A stretch of DNA of 64,000 bases, from positions 310,001 through 374,000 of the forward strand of contig CALKVK010000035.1 of NCBI GenBank assembly GCA_937996235.1. The letters run 5' to 3'. Position 1 is the first letter of the stretch. Each line of letters starts with the position of its first letter. This document shows positions 25,763-34,447 of this stretch, in pieces. The DNA comes from an uncultured bacterium (GTDB taxonomy: Bacteria; Planctomycetota; JAJSAM01; JAJVHW01). The position numbers and the translations under genes were made by a program. The notes beneath the pieces were generated by a model. The model did no database searches, was not told where the DNA came from, and saw only the letters and a list, made by a program, of their open reading frames with translations.

Positions 25763-27430
25763 TCAGCGCAACGGCACCGCGTACGCGTAGGTCAGTTCCG
25801 GGTCGTTCCGCGCCGCGAACGTCCGGACCAGCGTCGCGAGGCTCGCCTTCGGCACTTTGCGGAACACGCCCTTGCCGTTCTGCATCACGTTGACGACGTG
25901 CGTCACGTCCACGACGTCCTCGTCGAGATAGAGCGTCAGACCCTGGAAGCCGCGCGTGGTCGTGACGTGGACCGTGTCGCCCACCACGACCGCCTCGGCG
26001 CGCGCGTCGTTCGTGAACGCGTCGGCGCCGAGCCACCAGCACCACGGGCGGTGCGTGGGATAGAGCTGCGTCGAGAACGGCTCCCACACCACGCGCACCG
26101 GGTCGGGGTCGCGTGAGCGCTCAGCCATCCACGCGAACGCGCGCGGCGCGTCCTCCATCGGGAGCTGGTGGCCGACGCCCGGGTACTCGACGTACTCGAG
26201 CGGGTAGCCCCACGGGCGCTGCGCGCGCGCCGCGTCGAGCAGCCCGCGGAACTCGCGCGAGGTCCCCACGTGGTCCGACTCGCGGTCCTCCGCCCCGATG
26301 TGCAGCGCGACCGGCAGGTGCAGGAAGTTGCCGACACGCGCGCCGCCCGAGCACCAGCCGGCCGCGCCCACGCCGACGGCCGCGAAGCGGTCGGGCGCGA
26401 GCGCCCCCAGGTACGCGCCGCCGTAGCCGCCCATCGAGTAGCCGTGCAGGAAGACGCGGTTCGTGTCGATCGGGTGCGCGCGCAGCACCTCGTGCAGGAG
26501 CTGCTCGACGATGCGCGGTCCGCTCTCGACGATCCACCCCGCGCCGGTCGTGTCGTCGAGGACGCGCGGGATCGCGACGACATCGAACGGCCCCTCCGCC
26601 AGATAGCGCAGGTCGTCCCACGCACCGTCGTTCACCTCGCGCGACGGACCGCCGCCGTGGAGCAGCACGGCGAGCGAGAGCCCGGCGCCCTTGCGGTTCA
26701 CGACGACGCGGTAGCGCACGGCGCACGCGGGATCGCGCAGCGTCTCGACGTCGCCGCCCTCGTGGTGCGGGAGCCTCCGCAGTCGTGCCCGCACGAAGAG
26801 CATCCAGCGCCCGATCGCCTCCGGATCGAGCGCCGGAGCGGATTCCAGCGCCGCCTCCGCGCGGTCGCGGGACTTGCCGGCGGGTCCGAGCGCGTCCACG
26901 ACCGCGCGCTCGAGCGGCGTCGTCGGCTCCGCGTCGAGCGCGTGGCGCGCGGCCTCGTTCGCGGGATCGAGGGCGAGCACGTCGCGGTAGACGTCCTCCG
27001 CCTGGTCGAGCAGCCGGTCGCGCAGCGCCGCGTCGGCGACCTGCAGGAGCGCTGCTACGTCGCCCTCGGGGACGGCGCGGCGGCGCGCGTCGTGGTCGAG
27101 GCGGCGCGCCGCGCGGCGCGTCACCCACACGTCGCCGCGGAGCACCTCCCCGACTGCCGCACGCGCCTCGGCGTCGTCCGGCACGAGCTCCACGACGCGG
27201 CGGAAGCGCTCGCGCGCGCGCTCCGGGAGCCGCGCCTTGAGGCACCACGCCGCGAGCGCACGCTGCGCCGCGACGTCGTCCGCGTCGCACGTCTCGAGCC
27301 GCTTGCGATAGTCGGCATCGGACGCCGCGACGGGATCGACGTCCTTCGACGCCGCGCGCAGCGGCGCGCCGCCGAGCGCACACGCGAGCGCGCCCAGCGC
27401 TCCCGCCACCGCGAACCGCCGCAGACGCAT
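25763..27430 (-). CDS. Secreted alpha/beta hydrolase (PHB-depolymerase/esterase type) with TPR-like N-terminus
   Basis: 555 residues with a signal peptide (FAVAGALGALACALGGAPLRAA); ATG 27430 follows GGAGGTGG. Residues about 40-190 are helical and TPR-like (ALAAWCLKARLPERARERF, AEDVYRDVLALDPANEAARH). Residues about 230-460 are an alpha/beta hydrolase of the LpqC/PHB-depolymerase group: LAVLLHGGG (oxyanion loop), the nucleophile elbow HGYSMGGYGG with Ser at about 332, and a late His in VEYPGVGHQLPMED. A beta domain of about 100 residues ends the protein. It probably acts on polyester or carbohydrate-ester substrates in the periplasm or outside the cell. The substrate is not determinable. Confidence 0.85.
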   Translation of the reverse strand: MRLRRFAVAGALGALACALGGAPLRAASKDVDPVAASDADYRKRLETCDADDVAAQRALAAWCLKARLPERARERFRRVVELVPDDAEARAAVGEVLRGDVWVTRRAARRLDHDARRRAVPEGDVAALLQVADAALRDRLLDQAEDVYRDVLALDPANEAARHALDAEPTTPLERAVVDALGPAGKSRDRAEAALESAPALDPEAIGRWMLFVRARLRRLPHHEGGDVETLRDPACAVRYRVVVNRKGAGLSLAVLLHGGGPSREVNDGAWDDLRYLAEGPFDVVAIPRVLDDTTGAGWIVESGPRIVEQLLHEVLRAHPIDTNRVFLHGYSMGGYGGAYLGALAPDRFAAVGVGAAGWCSGGARVGNFLHLPVALHIGAEDRESDHVGTSREFRGLLDAARAQRPWGYPLEYVEYPGVGHQLPMEDAPRAFAWMAERSRDPDPVRVVWEPFSTQLYPTHRPWCWWLGADAFTNDARAEAVVVGDTVHVTTTRGFQGLTLYLDEDVVDVTHVVNVMQNGKGVFRKVPKASLATLVRTFAARNDPELTYAYAVPLR

Positions 27431-27603
27431 CGCCACCTCCGCGCCCCGCCGCCGCAAGCAGCCGGGCCCGGGGAGATGACGCCGCGCGCGACCGAGCGTT
27501 CCCGCCGCCGCGGATGCCGCGCGACGCCGCGACGGCGCGGCTGCATCATGCGCGGTCCGCGCAGCGCACCTGCGCGGACGAACCACCCGGAGCACGTCAT
27601 CCG

Positions 27604-27996
27604 ATGAAGAAGCACATCCCCACGGTCGCCGGCGCCCTGCTCGGTCTCGCGTTCGTGTTCGCGGGGCTGATGGTCCTCCTGGACCTCGCCCCCGAGCAGC
27701 CGCCGCCGCCCGAGGGCTCCGCCATCGCGCACTTCATGGCCGCGTTCGGGCCCACCGGATGGCTGAAGTTCGTGAAGCTGCTCGAGGTCGCCGGCGGCGT
27801 GCTCGTCGCGATCCCGCGGACACGCAACCTCGGCCTGCTCGTGCTCGGCCCGATCATCGTGAACATCCTCGCGTTCCACGTCTTCGTGACGGGCGGCCAC
27901 GGCCTCGGCGAGCCGATGCTCGTCGGGATCTGCCTCCTCGCCGCCCACCTGCTCTTCGTGGAGCGCAAGGCGTTCCTCGGGCTGATCCGGAGGTAG
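27604..27996 (+). CDS. Small DoxX-like four-helix membrane protein
   Basis: 130 residues with four hydrophobic helices: GALLGLAFVFAGLMVLL, FVKLLEVAGGVLVAI, LGLLVLGPIIVNILAFHVFV and EPMLVGICLLAAHLLFV. The GLxFVxAG start and the third-helix LGPIIVNILAFH are usual in DoxX-type proteins. The molecular function of the family is poorly defined. It is divergent from the hydrolase gene. Confidence 0.7.
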   Translation: MKKHIPTVAGALLGLAFVFAGLMVLLDLAPEQPPPPEGSAIAHFMAAFGPTGWLKFVKLLEVAGGVLVAIPRTRNLGLLVLGPIIVNILAFHVFVTGGHGLGEPMLVGICLLAAHLLFVERKAFLGLIRR

Positions 27997-28034
27997 CTTC
28001 GGGCGCGGCTGCCGGCGCCGCGCGTCGGTCGCGC

Positions 28035-29246
28035 TCAGCCGGCGTCGAGGCGTGCCCCGCGCAACGCGGCTGCGGCGCCGAGTGCGCGGACGGCGCGCCA
28101 GCCGTGGCAGCCCGGGAGCCGCAGTGCGATGCTGCGATCCGTGCGCCGCACCCGGACCAGGGGGACCGTGTGCGGGCGCAGCGCGCCGGCTGCGTCGAGC
28201 CGACGCGAGATCTCGTCGCCGGCGACGCCGTCCGCGTCGATCTGCTCCATTCGTCGGCGGTGGATCTCCGCAACGCCCTGTTCCGCATACGACGTCGCCG
28301 CGTGCAGGAGCGGACCGAGCGCGTGGGCGGCCATCCCGAGCGCACCGCCGATGAGTCGGATCCTCTGAGCGTGCAGGTCGAACGAACGGACCTCGATGCA
28401 GGCGACGTCGTCCCACGGCACGCGCCGACGTCCGAGGAACGAACGCAACTCGATCCCGGCGTCGGTCAGCGTGAGGGTTCCGAAGCTGGCCGCGGTCCGC
28501 GGCAGCAGCGCGAACCAGACGACCGAGCCGAGCGCCCCCGGCAGTGCGCACAGCAGCTTCCAGTCCCCCGGCAGGAGCACCACGCCGAGTCCCAGCACGA
28601 GCAGCAGCACGAGCAGACCGACCAGCGCCGTCCGGTTGCGCCGCCCGACCGGCGTGTCGGGCGCTGCGCCGATTGGCAGCTCCGGACGCCAGCGGATCGC
28701 GTCCGCAGCCACGTCGACGGGCGCATCGGCACCGAGCAGTTCGTCTCGCGTCGCACGCGACATTGCGAAGGGATACCCCGTCGAGAGGAACGGCACGCAC
28801 GGCCGCGGCGCCATCCGCGCGCGCAGGCCGGCGATGCGCCGCGGCCGCGCGGAGAGCGGCAACGGCTCGCCGTGCCACGGGAACACGCTCCAGTCGAAGG
28901 GCTCGGCGTTCTCGACGTCGGCGCACAGGCAGAGCGACGTGCGCACGGCGCGGAGCGTCTCCTCCCCGGCTGACACCACCTCCAGCGACACGAGATCCGC
29001 TCCGTGCGCGCACGCGGACACGTTCCGGAGGAGTGCGAGGCGCGCGCCGAGCGTCCAGCCGCCCGCGGTCGAAGCCGCGATGCCCACGACGAGCACGACG
29101 ACGAAGCGCGTCGTCGCTGCCCCCGCTCCGACGAGCAGGGCGTGTGCCGCGAACGCGATGAGGCCCAGCCCCACCGCGAAGAGCAGCAGCGCGCCGTACG
29201 TCTCGCTCCGCAGGTGCCGATGGACGCCCAGTTCACTGCGCGGCAC
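28035..29246 (-). CDS. Membrane protein of unknown function
   Basis: 403 residues. Hydrophobic segments lie at about 17-40 and 47-65, and again at about 208-227 and 232-250. The soluble part between the pairs (about 70-205) has Cys residues (SLCLCADVEN). The C-terminal soluble part has a PH-like beta pattern (FGTLTLTDAGIELRSFLG, RVPWDDVACIEVRSFD). I do not recognise a family. The start near 29246 places the first helix close to the N-terminus. No operon partner is evident. Confidence 0.65.
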   Translation of the reverse strand: MPRSELGVHRHLRSETYGALLLFAVGLGLIAFAAHALLVGAGAATTRFVVVLVVGIAASTAGGWTLGARLALLRNVSACAHGADLVSLEVVSAGEETLRAVRTSLCLCADVENAEPFDWSVFPWHGEPLPLSARPRRIAGLRARMAPRPCVPFLSTGYPFAMSRATRDELLGADAPVDVAADAIRWRPELPIGAAPDTPVGRRNRTALVGLLVLLLVLGLGVVLLPGDWKLLCALPGALGSVVWFALLPRTAASFGTLTLTDAGIELRSFLGRRRVPWDDVACIEVRSFDLHAQRIRLIGGALGMAAHALGPLLHAATSYAEQGVAEIHRRRMEQIDADGVAGDEISRRLDAAGALRPHTVPLVRVRRTDRSIALRLPGCHGWRAVRALGAAAALRGARLDAG

Positions 29247-29304
29247 GGTGCTCCCCCTGTACCCGAGCGCGGCTCAGCCTACCGGGATGACGCGTGCGTC
29301 GCGC

Positions 29305-29463
29305 TCACTCCGGTGCGACGTCGACATCCACTCGGTTCCGGTAGGTGCCCGCCGCGTGGCCGACCGTGTCCCACCCGCGGCCGACGGCCGTCGCGGCCAG
29401 CGTCAGCACGACCGACACGCCGCCACGTCCGTCGGCGAAGAACTCGATCGCATTCGCGTGCAC
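29305..29463 (-). pseudogene. Coding-like fragment, unrecognised, about 53 codons
   Basis: In the gap before the ECF gene, one minus-strand frame ending at TGA 29305-29307 has codons typical of the genome (third positions almost all G/C). It reads ANAIEFFADGRGGVSVVL ... GTYRNRVDVDVAPE. The only possible start is a GTG near 29463. The frame differs from that of the ECF-fusion gene upstream. An ACGGTGT-ctg-ACACCGT hairpin (29464-29480) abuts it. It may be a gene remnant or a very short gene; the IEFFADGRGG pattern is faintly pseudopilin-like, but this is weak. Confidence 0.4.
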
Positions 29464-29512
29464 ACGGTGTCTGACACCGTTCGTCGCGTGACCGACCGCG
29501 CCCGGATGGCGC

Positions 29513-31573
29513 TCAGCGCGCCGCCGTCGCGCGCTTCGGCGGCTCCTCCAGCGTCACGTCGAGGCGCACGACGCCGCCCTCGACGATGGTGGCGGCGCAG
29601 CGCGGGTCGAGGTCGTCCTCGAGCAGAGCGCGCCAGCGATCGGAGTCGGAGGGCTGACCCGGATGCACCAGGTTCGTCGCACCGGCGGCGAGGACCAGGG
29701 CAACGCCCGGGCGCAGCCCGTCGACGACGTAGCTGCCGTCGGCGGCCGTCTCGGTCGTCGTGTTCGTGATGTAGCCGTGGTCCGACGTCCAGACCTGGAC
29801 CGAGACCCCGCCGAGCGGTCCCTCCGGCCCGCGCACGACGCCTACGAGCTTGCCTCCGGCGAAGATCTCGAAGTCCGCGACGCGCTCGACGCCGCTTCCC
29901 ACGCTGAACGGCGCGCCGCCGAACGCGACCTCGGCGAGCCCGTCCTTCCAGGCGGTGAGGCGCTTCACGTCGTCGTCGCCCACGAGGCGCAGCTCGTACG
30001 CGCCGTCGTCGTCCGTCGTCGCCTGCCCGATGTAGGCGCCCGCACCCAAGGCGAGCACGCGGACGCCGGCAACGGTGTCGCCCGTCGCTGCTCGCCGCAC
30101 GTGGCCTGTGATCCGCCCCCCGAGCCGCAGCGAGAGCACGGGCGCGCGGTCCTCAGGGAGATTGACTGCGCCGACGTGGACCGGCAGCCCACCCCGCCAG
30201 GCGACCCAGGCGCCGTAGCGCCCCGCTGCCGCGTCGGCGATCGCGAAGCGGCCGTCGCCGGTCGTCTCGGTGCGGTAGTTGACGACGGGCGGGCCGTCGC
30301 CGGTCGTCAGGAGCACGATCAGACCGGCCTGCGGCTCCCCGCCGACGAAGCGGATCGTGCCCGTGACGTCGTGCCGATCGCCGAGCGCCACCGCGACGCC
30401 TGCGCTTCCCGCGCCGTGCCGGATCGTCGTGGCGCCGTGACCGTCCTTCGCGACGCGCACGTACGCGCGGGGCTCGCTCGCGAGCTCCGGGAGCCGCACG
30501 CCGCCCTCGGAGTCGGTAATCCCCTGCGCGAGCAGCTCGGGCTCCGCGAGCATCGCCGACAGCACGGCGGCGTAGTCCGACGGCCACCCCACCGAGGGTG
30601 CGCGGCGCAGCTCCACGCGCGCCCCCGCGACGGGCTTGCCGGTGGCGTCCGTCACGCGCACGACGTCGCGTGCTCCGGTCGGGGCGCCGGACGTCGTGAG
30701 CGCGCCGCGCAACGCGTCCGCGACTGCGGTGTCGAGGTCCACGCCGACGGCCGACTCGTCGGCGGCCGCGCCGTGGCCGGCCGCGGCGTCCTGCGTCGCA
30801 CCGGGATCGACGCGCCGACGCGCGCCTCTCTCGGCGGTTCGGTTCCCGATCTCCGGCGACGCCGACCCCGGAGTCTCGTCCGCGCGCTCCCGCCGGTCCG
30901 TCGCCTGTGCGACCAACAACCCCGCGGCCCCTGCCAGCAGCAACATCGCGCTCACGATCGCGATCGACTTCTTCGAGGCGGATGCCATGACGACTCCCTT
31001 GGTGGCCGGCGAGGAGCCCGCACCGACGCCCGCAAGCGCGAGCAGTGACGCCGAACAGCGGAGCGCGTCGCCGTCGAACCGAGCGTCGAGTGCGGCCCGC
31101 ACGCGCGCGACGCCGCGACGCACGCGCGAGCGGACCGTCTCGACCGGCACACCCGTCCGCACCGCAACCTCCCGCGGCCCGAGACCGTCGAGGTAGCGCA
31201 GGATCACGGCGCTGCGGAACGGCTCGTCGAGCTCGAGCACGGCGCGCACGACCAGCTCGTGCAACTCCGTCCGCGCGACGGCCTCGTCCACGGGCAGCGC
31301 GCTCCCGCGCGGCGACGCCGCCAGCTCGTGACGCTCCCGGCGCGCCCGTGCGCGACGCGCGTTCCGCGCGACGTTGCGCACGACCCCGGCGAGCCACGCG
31401 CGCGGCGCGTCGACGCTCCGTCCCGCGGCGCGCAACGCCAGCAGCCACGCATCCTGCTCGACGTCCTCCGCCGCAACCCCCTCGCGCGCGAGCGCCCGCG
31501 CCAGGCTCCGCACGCGGTCGCGGTGCAGGAGCAGTTCGTCGATACGGGCAGGCGGAACGGCACCGGGGTTCAC
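29513..31573 (-). CDS. ECF sigma factor fused to a membrane anchor and export-side beta domains
   Basis: 686 residues. Residues 1-165 are an ECF sigma-70 factor: region 2 (VEQDAWLLALRAAGR ... AWLAGVVRNVARNARR) and region 4 (LDEPFRSAVILRYLDGLG, VPVETVRSRVRRGVARVR). A hydrophobic helix at about 202-224 (KKSIAIVSAMLLLAGAAGLL) would cross the membrane. The outer part holds carboxypeptidase-regulatory-like/CNA-B-type beta units (VTDATGKPVAGARVELR, GRFAIADAAAGRYGAWV, DDDGAYELRLVG, GPLGGVSVQVW, ADGSYVVDGLRPGVALVL). One chain thus joins a sigma factor to a periplasmic or surface sensor. The start is GTG 31573 without an obvious ribosome site. No separate anti-sigma gene is adjacent. Confidence 0.87.
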   Translation of the reverse strand: MNPGAVPPARIDELLLHRDRVRSLARALAREGVAAEDVEQDAWLLALRAAGRSVDAPRAWLAGVVRNVARNARRARARRERHELAASPRGSALPVDEAVARTELHELVVRAVLELDEPFRSAVILRYLDGLGPREVAVRTGVPVETVRSRVRRGVARVRAALDARFDGDALRCSASLLALAGVGAGSSPATKGVVMASASKKSIAIVSAMLLLAGAAGLLVAQATDRRERADETPGSASPEIGNRTAERGARRRVDPGATQDAAAGHGAAADESAVGVDLDTAVADALRGALTTSGAPTGARDVVRVTDATGKPVAGARVELRRAPSVGWPSDYAAVLSAMLAEPELLAQGITDSEGGVRLPELASEPRAYVRVAKDGHGATTIRHGAGSAGVAVALGDRHDVTGTIRFVGGEPQAGLIVLLTTGDGPPVVNYRTETTGDGRFAIADAAAGRYGAWVAWRGGLPVHVGAVNLPEDRAPVLSLRLGGRITGHVRRAATGDTVAGVRVLALGAGAYIGQATTDDDGAYELRLVGDDDVKRLTAWKDGLAEVAFGGAPFSVGSGVERVADFEIFAGGKLVGVVRGPEGPLGGVSVQVWTSDHGYITNTTTETAADGSYVVDGLRPGVALVLAAGATNLVHPGQPSDSDRWRALLEDDLDPRCAATIVEGGVVRLDVTLEEPPKRATAAR

Positions 31574-31585
31574 GTCACGTCATAG

Positions 31586-31906
31586 TGTCCGCCCGAAGGC
31601 GAACCGGTTCCATGCGGGGCCGACAGGCGTCGGCGCTGGACGCGCGCACTCCGCGCCGCAGAACACTTCGGGCGCGAGGGTCTGACCTTCCACAGCCTCC
31701 GGCAGAGCTTCGCGACGCACTTCCTCGAAAGGGGCGGGTCCATCACGGACCTGATGACTCAGCTCGGGCACAGCAAGCTCGAGACCACGCAGATCTGCGC
31801 GGCGGCGGTCCGCGATCGAGGGCGGGCGTCGGTGATGGGGCTGGACCTAGCGCCCATCGCGAACCCGCGGCGTGCTCGCAGCGCGCCGACGCGGCGCTCT
31901 GGGTAG
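31586..31906 (+). pseudogene. Tyrosine recombinase (integrase), C-terminal remnant
   Basis: The frame is open from after a TAG at 31583 to TAG 31904-31906 and has no usable start. From about 31643 it reads ALRAAEHFGREGLTFHSLRQ, then SFATHFLERGGSITDL, LGHSKLETTQIC and SVMGLDL. These are the integrase HxxR box and the second catalytic H (LGH) in correct spacing. The catalytic Tyr expected after TTQI is replaced by Cys, and everything upstream of the HxxR box is missing, so it is inactive. It points towards the SIR2 gene and suggests that the gene arrived on an integrating element. Confidence 0.8.
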
Positions 31907-31998
31907 CCAGGGCGTCGGAGCCCGGACCGAGCGCGGCGGCACCGGCTCGCGGGTGCCGGGGGCCACGACCGTCCGCGTGCGCACGTATCGTCTTCTGG

Positions 31999-33774
31999 AT
32001 GCGGAACGACCCTGGAGCGCGTGGTGCGGCCAACGAAGGGCAGTGCCCAATCGTCGTGTTCCTCGGAGCGGGGGCGTCCGCTCTCGCGGGGGTCCCGCTT
32101 ACGCGAGGCTTCGTATCGACGCTTCGACAGCACCTCCAAGATCGCGGCCTGCGGGACGCCCTACCGCACTACGACCGGCTGGTGAGGTTCCTCACCGAGT
32201 TCAACCACGGCCGCGCCGAGCCTGGCGTCTCGGGCGATGACGAGCCGGACATCGAGGCTGTGTACGAGGCGCTGGTGCGGCTCGCGGCTCCGGAGGAGGA
32301 CGCGTTTCTCCGGAGTCGCGAGGACCTTCCCGTTCCGGCCGAAGCCGCGCAGCAGCTTCGCCTGGCGACGGAGCGCCACATTCGCGAGAAGGCGTTTCTG
32401 GCACCCGACCAAGTCGGCTACCTCGACGAACTCGTGGCGCTCAGGAACCGTGGACAGGTCGTGGTCTTCTCGACGAACTACGACACCGGGATGGAAGCGT
32501 TCTGCGAGCGTCATCACCGGCGCTGGGAGGACGGATTCCGGCTGCGATGGGATCCGACCGTTTTCGAGGATGCGGACGTCGACTTCTGCCTCCACAAGCT
32601 CCACGGTTCGGTGCTCTGGTATCGCGACGAGCTCGGCGGGTACTTCCGTTCGCCTCTGCGCCCGACAGAGACGGACGGCGTCCCGCTGCGCTGGTTCGGG
32701 GGTGCCTGCGAGCCGCTACTCGTCTACCCGGCGCGAAAGTCGGCTCAGGATGCTCCGTACGCCCACGGTCTGGCACAGCTCTCCGCGACTCTCGGTGCTC
32801 CCGAGACGCAGGTGACGCTGCTGGTACTAGGGTACTCCTTCCGCGACGAGCACCTCCGGCAGGTGCTGTTTGACGCCGCACGATCCAACGACCGACTCAC
32901 AGTCGTTCTGGTCGATCCGAACGCCAGCCACGTGTTCCGAGCTGCGCTCGCGCGCTACGGAGAGGCTCCGTCACCGCTCGCGACGCGCGTGCTCTGCGTC
33001 AACGATGCGCTAGACGACGGGGGCGAGGTGCTGCGCGATGTCCTTCAGCGCCGCGTGCCGAGCTTCTTGGCCGCCCATCGCAATGAGTCGGATTTCTACC
33101 GAGAGCGGCGCAACGGCGCCAACGAGATGAGAAACGCGGCCAACTCGTACGCGTACATCGGAGACCTGCGGGGCTACGAACGCTGCATGTCCGTAGCCCG
33201 AAGCCTCAGCCCCTCCGCCGATCTGGAGTCGAACGTGGTGCATGCGCTCACCCAGCTGCGACTCCAACTTCAAGATCTCGCGACCTGTCTCGCTGTGCAA
33301 CGCGGTGCAGCCGCCGTCGGAGTCGAACTGCTCGCATGGCTGGGGCAGCCGGGGCGGGTCCACGCCATCAACGGGCCGGAGAACTGGTGGGTGGCGTTCG
33401 GTGTCCAAGGCGCACCCGTTAGCCTGGCACGCGCTCTCCGCGAGGCGTGCGACACCGCCCGGATCGGCGTGGTGCGGCCACACGGTCCTGTCGGCGCGAG
33501 CCTGCTCGCGCTCCGTGCGTGGGCGGAGGAGATCGCGTCGCTCGTTGAGTCCCTTCAACCGGAGTCCCACACCTTCGTGCTACCCGTCCTCCCACTTGTG
33601 GACGCCGGCGTCCTGCCGGCGAAGTGGCGTGATCGAAGTGGGAACACGGACCCGGATGAGTTACGCGGCGAGGTGGTGACCCGGATGGACTACCACCTCC
33701 GCGTCGCGCGGCCTCTGGCACTCCTCCGCGCCCTCGGGCTCGACGATTCCGCGCCGTCCGCGGGCCCGCGCTAG
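31999..33774 (+). CDS. SIR2-family protein, probable anti-phage NADase
   Basis: 591 residues. The SIR2-like domain (about 15-300) shows the NAD-binding start IVVFLGAGASALAG (GAGAS 23-27), the Asn of FSTNYDTG (Asn160), the His of LHKLHGS (His202) and the typical late strand LLVLGYSFRDEHLRQVLFD. Residues 300-591 are helical and unrecognised. They have RLQLQDLATCLAVQRGAAAV and segments that could sense a phage trigger. SIR2 proteins of this size with an extra helical domain commonly deplete NAD during infection. Codon use is less GC-biased at third positions than in neighbouring genes (for example cttcaa, cgatcc). It lies between an integrase remnant and tRNA-Pro. The start at ATG 31999 is the best in-frame choice. 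Confidence 0.82.
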   Translation: MRNDPGARGAANEGQCPIVVFLGAGASALAGVPLTRGFVSTLRQHLQDRGLRDALPHYDRLVRFLTEFNHGRAEPGVSGDDEPDIEAVYEALVRLAAPEEDAFLRSREDLPVPAEAAQQLRLATERHIREKAFLAPDQVGYLDELVALRNRGQVVVFSTNYDTGMEAFCERHHRRWEDGFRLRWDPTVFEDADVDFCLHKLHGSVLWYRDELGGYFRSPLRPTETDGVPLRWFGGACEPLLVYPARKSAQDAPYAHGLAQLSATLGAPETQVTLLVLGYSFRDEHLRQVLFDAARSNDRLTVVLVDPNASHVFRAALARYGEAPSPLATRVLCVNDALDDGGEVLRDVLQRRVPSFLAAHRNESDFYRERRNGANEMRNAANSYAYIGDLRGYERCMSVARSLSPSADLESNVVHALTQLRLQLQDLATCLAVQRGAAAVGVELLAWLGQPGRVHAINGPENWWVAFGVQGAPVSLARALREACDTARIGVVRPHGPVGASLLALRAWAEEIASLVESLQPESHTFVLPVLPLVDAGVLPAKWRDRSGNTDPDELRGEVVTRMDYHLRVARPLALLRALGLDDSAPSAGPR

Positions 33775-33794
33775 AGCAACTCCTAGAGCAACTC
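33771..33794. repeat. Perfect 12-bp tandem duplication at the SIR2 stop
   Basis: CTAGAGCAACTC occurs twice head to tail. The SIR2 stop codon TAG lies in the first copy. It is a short duplication of the kind left by replication slippage or element excision and lies 80 bp from the tRNA 3' end. Confidence 0.8.
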
Positions 33795-33873
33795 TGTTCT
33801 CGCGCGCCCCGAACTCGCGCGGATCCGACGCGTAGGACGCGACCGTAAAGCGTGCGTGCGTCGCGACTTACGT

Positions 33874-33951
33874 TGGTCGGGGCGACCCGATTTGAACGGG
33901 CGACCTCTTGCACCCCAAGCAAGCGCGCTATCCAGGCTGCGCCACGCCCCG
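33874..33951 (-). tRNA. tRNA-Pro (anticodon GGG), CCA encoded
   Basis: On the minus strand the cloverleaf is complete: acceptor CGGGGCG / CGCCCCG, anticodon stem CTTGC / GCAAG with loop TTGGGGT (anticodon GGG, reading CCC/CCU), and T-arm with GTTCAAATC. Discriminator A is followed by an encoded CCA. The 3' end faces the SIR2 gene, which is the usual orientation for an integration site of a tRNA-targeting element. Confidence 0.95.
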
Positions 33952-34447
33952 ACCTCGGGGTCCCGGCCGCGCGCGGCGCCGCGGGCTGTGCCCGTGGGCC
34001 CGGGGCGGGGTCGGCCCGGGGCGCGGTGGCGGGAGCGGGAGGTTAGCGTCCGGCCCGGAGGCGACGAGAGGAAAGCGGTTCGCGCCGCGGCGTCCCCGGG
34101 GGGTGCGTCGGCGGGCGCCGCGCGACGGATCCGGGTCGGTGGCACCGGGCCGGTCGCGTGCGTCGGGCGTGCGTCGGGCGTGCGTCGGGAGCGCGGTCGA
34201 GCGGGCGCGTCGGGCTGCGTCGAGTAGCGTCGAGGAGCGTCGAGGAGCGTCGCGCCGGCACTCGCCGCCGCCCGGCGGCGCCGCACGCCGCGTCGGCGGT
34301 GTCGCGCCGCGCGCGGGCCGCGCCCGGCAGCCTGTGAACGGGCGGCGCCGGCCGGGCGGCGACCTTCGTCCGGCCCGGCCGCGCTGCTATCGTGCGCGGC
34401 TTCGGACGGGCGCCCGCGGGGGCTGAGTCCGGGGACGGGAGCGCGGG
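33952..34447. other. Gene-free GC-rich stretch with short tandem repeats
   Basis: I see no gene in these about 500 bp. They contain CGTGCGTCGGG three times in tandem (11-bp period, about 34157-34189). A 10-bp-period GCGTCGAGGA-type repeat follows (about 34217-34256). The region is extremely GC-rich. A promoter for the glycosylase gene should lie at its right end but is not recognisable. Confidence 0.6.

Noticed and set aside
33874..33951. Second att copy of the tRNA-Pro 3' end flanking the SIR2 island
   Set aside because: I looked around 29.2-32 kb for a copy of the T-arm and acceptor sequence and saw none, so precise element borders cannot be set.
34157..34256. Short tandem repeats as a regulatory array
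   Set aside because: The 10- and 11-bp-period GC repeats are low-complexity and have no palindromic structure or gene-linked position.
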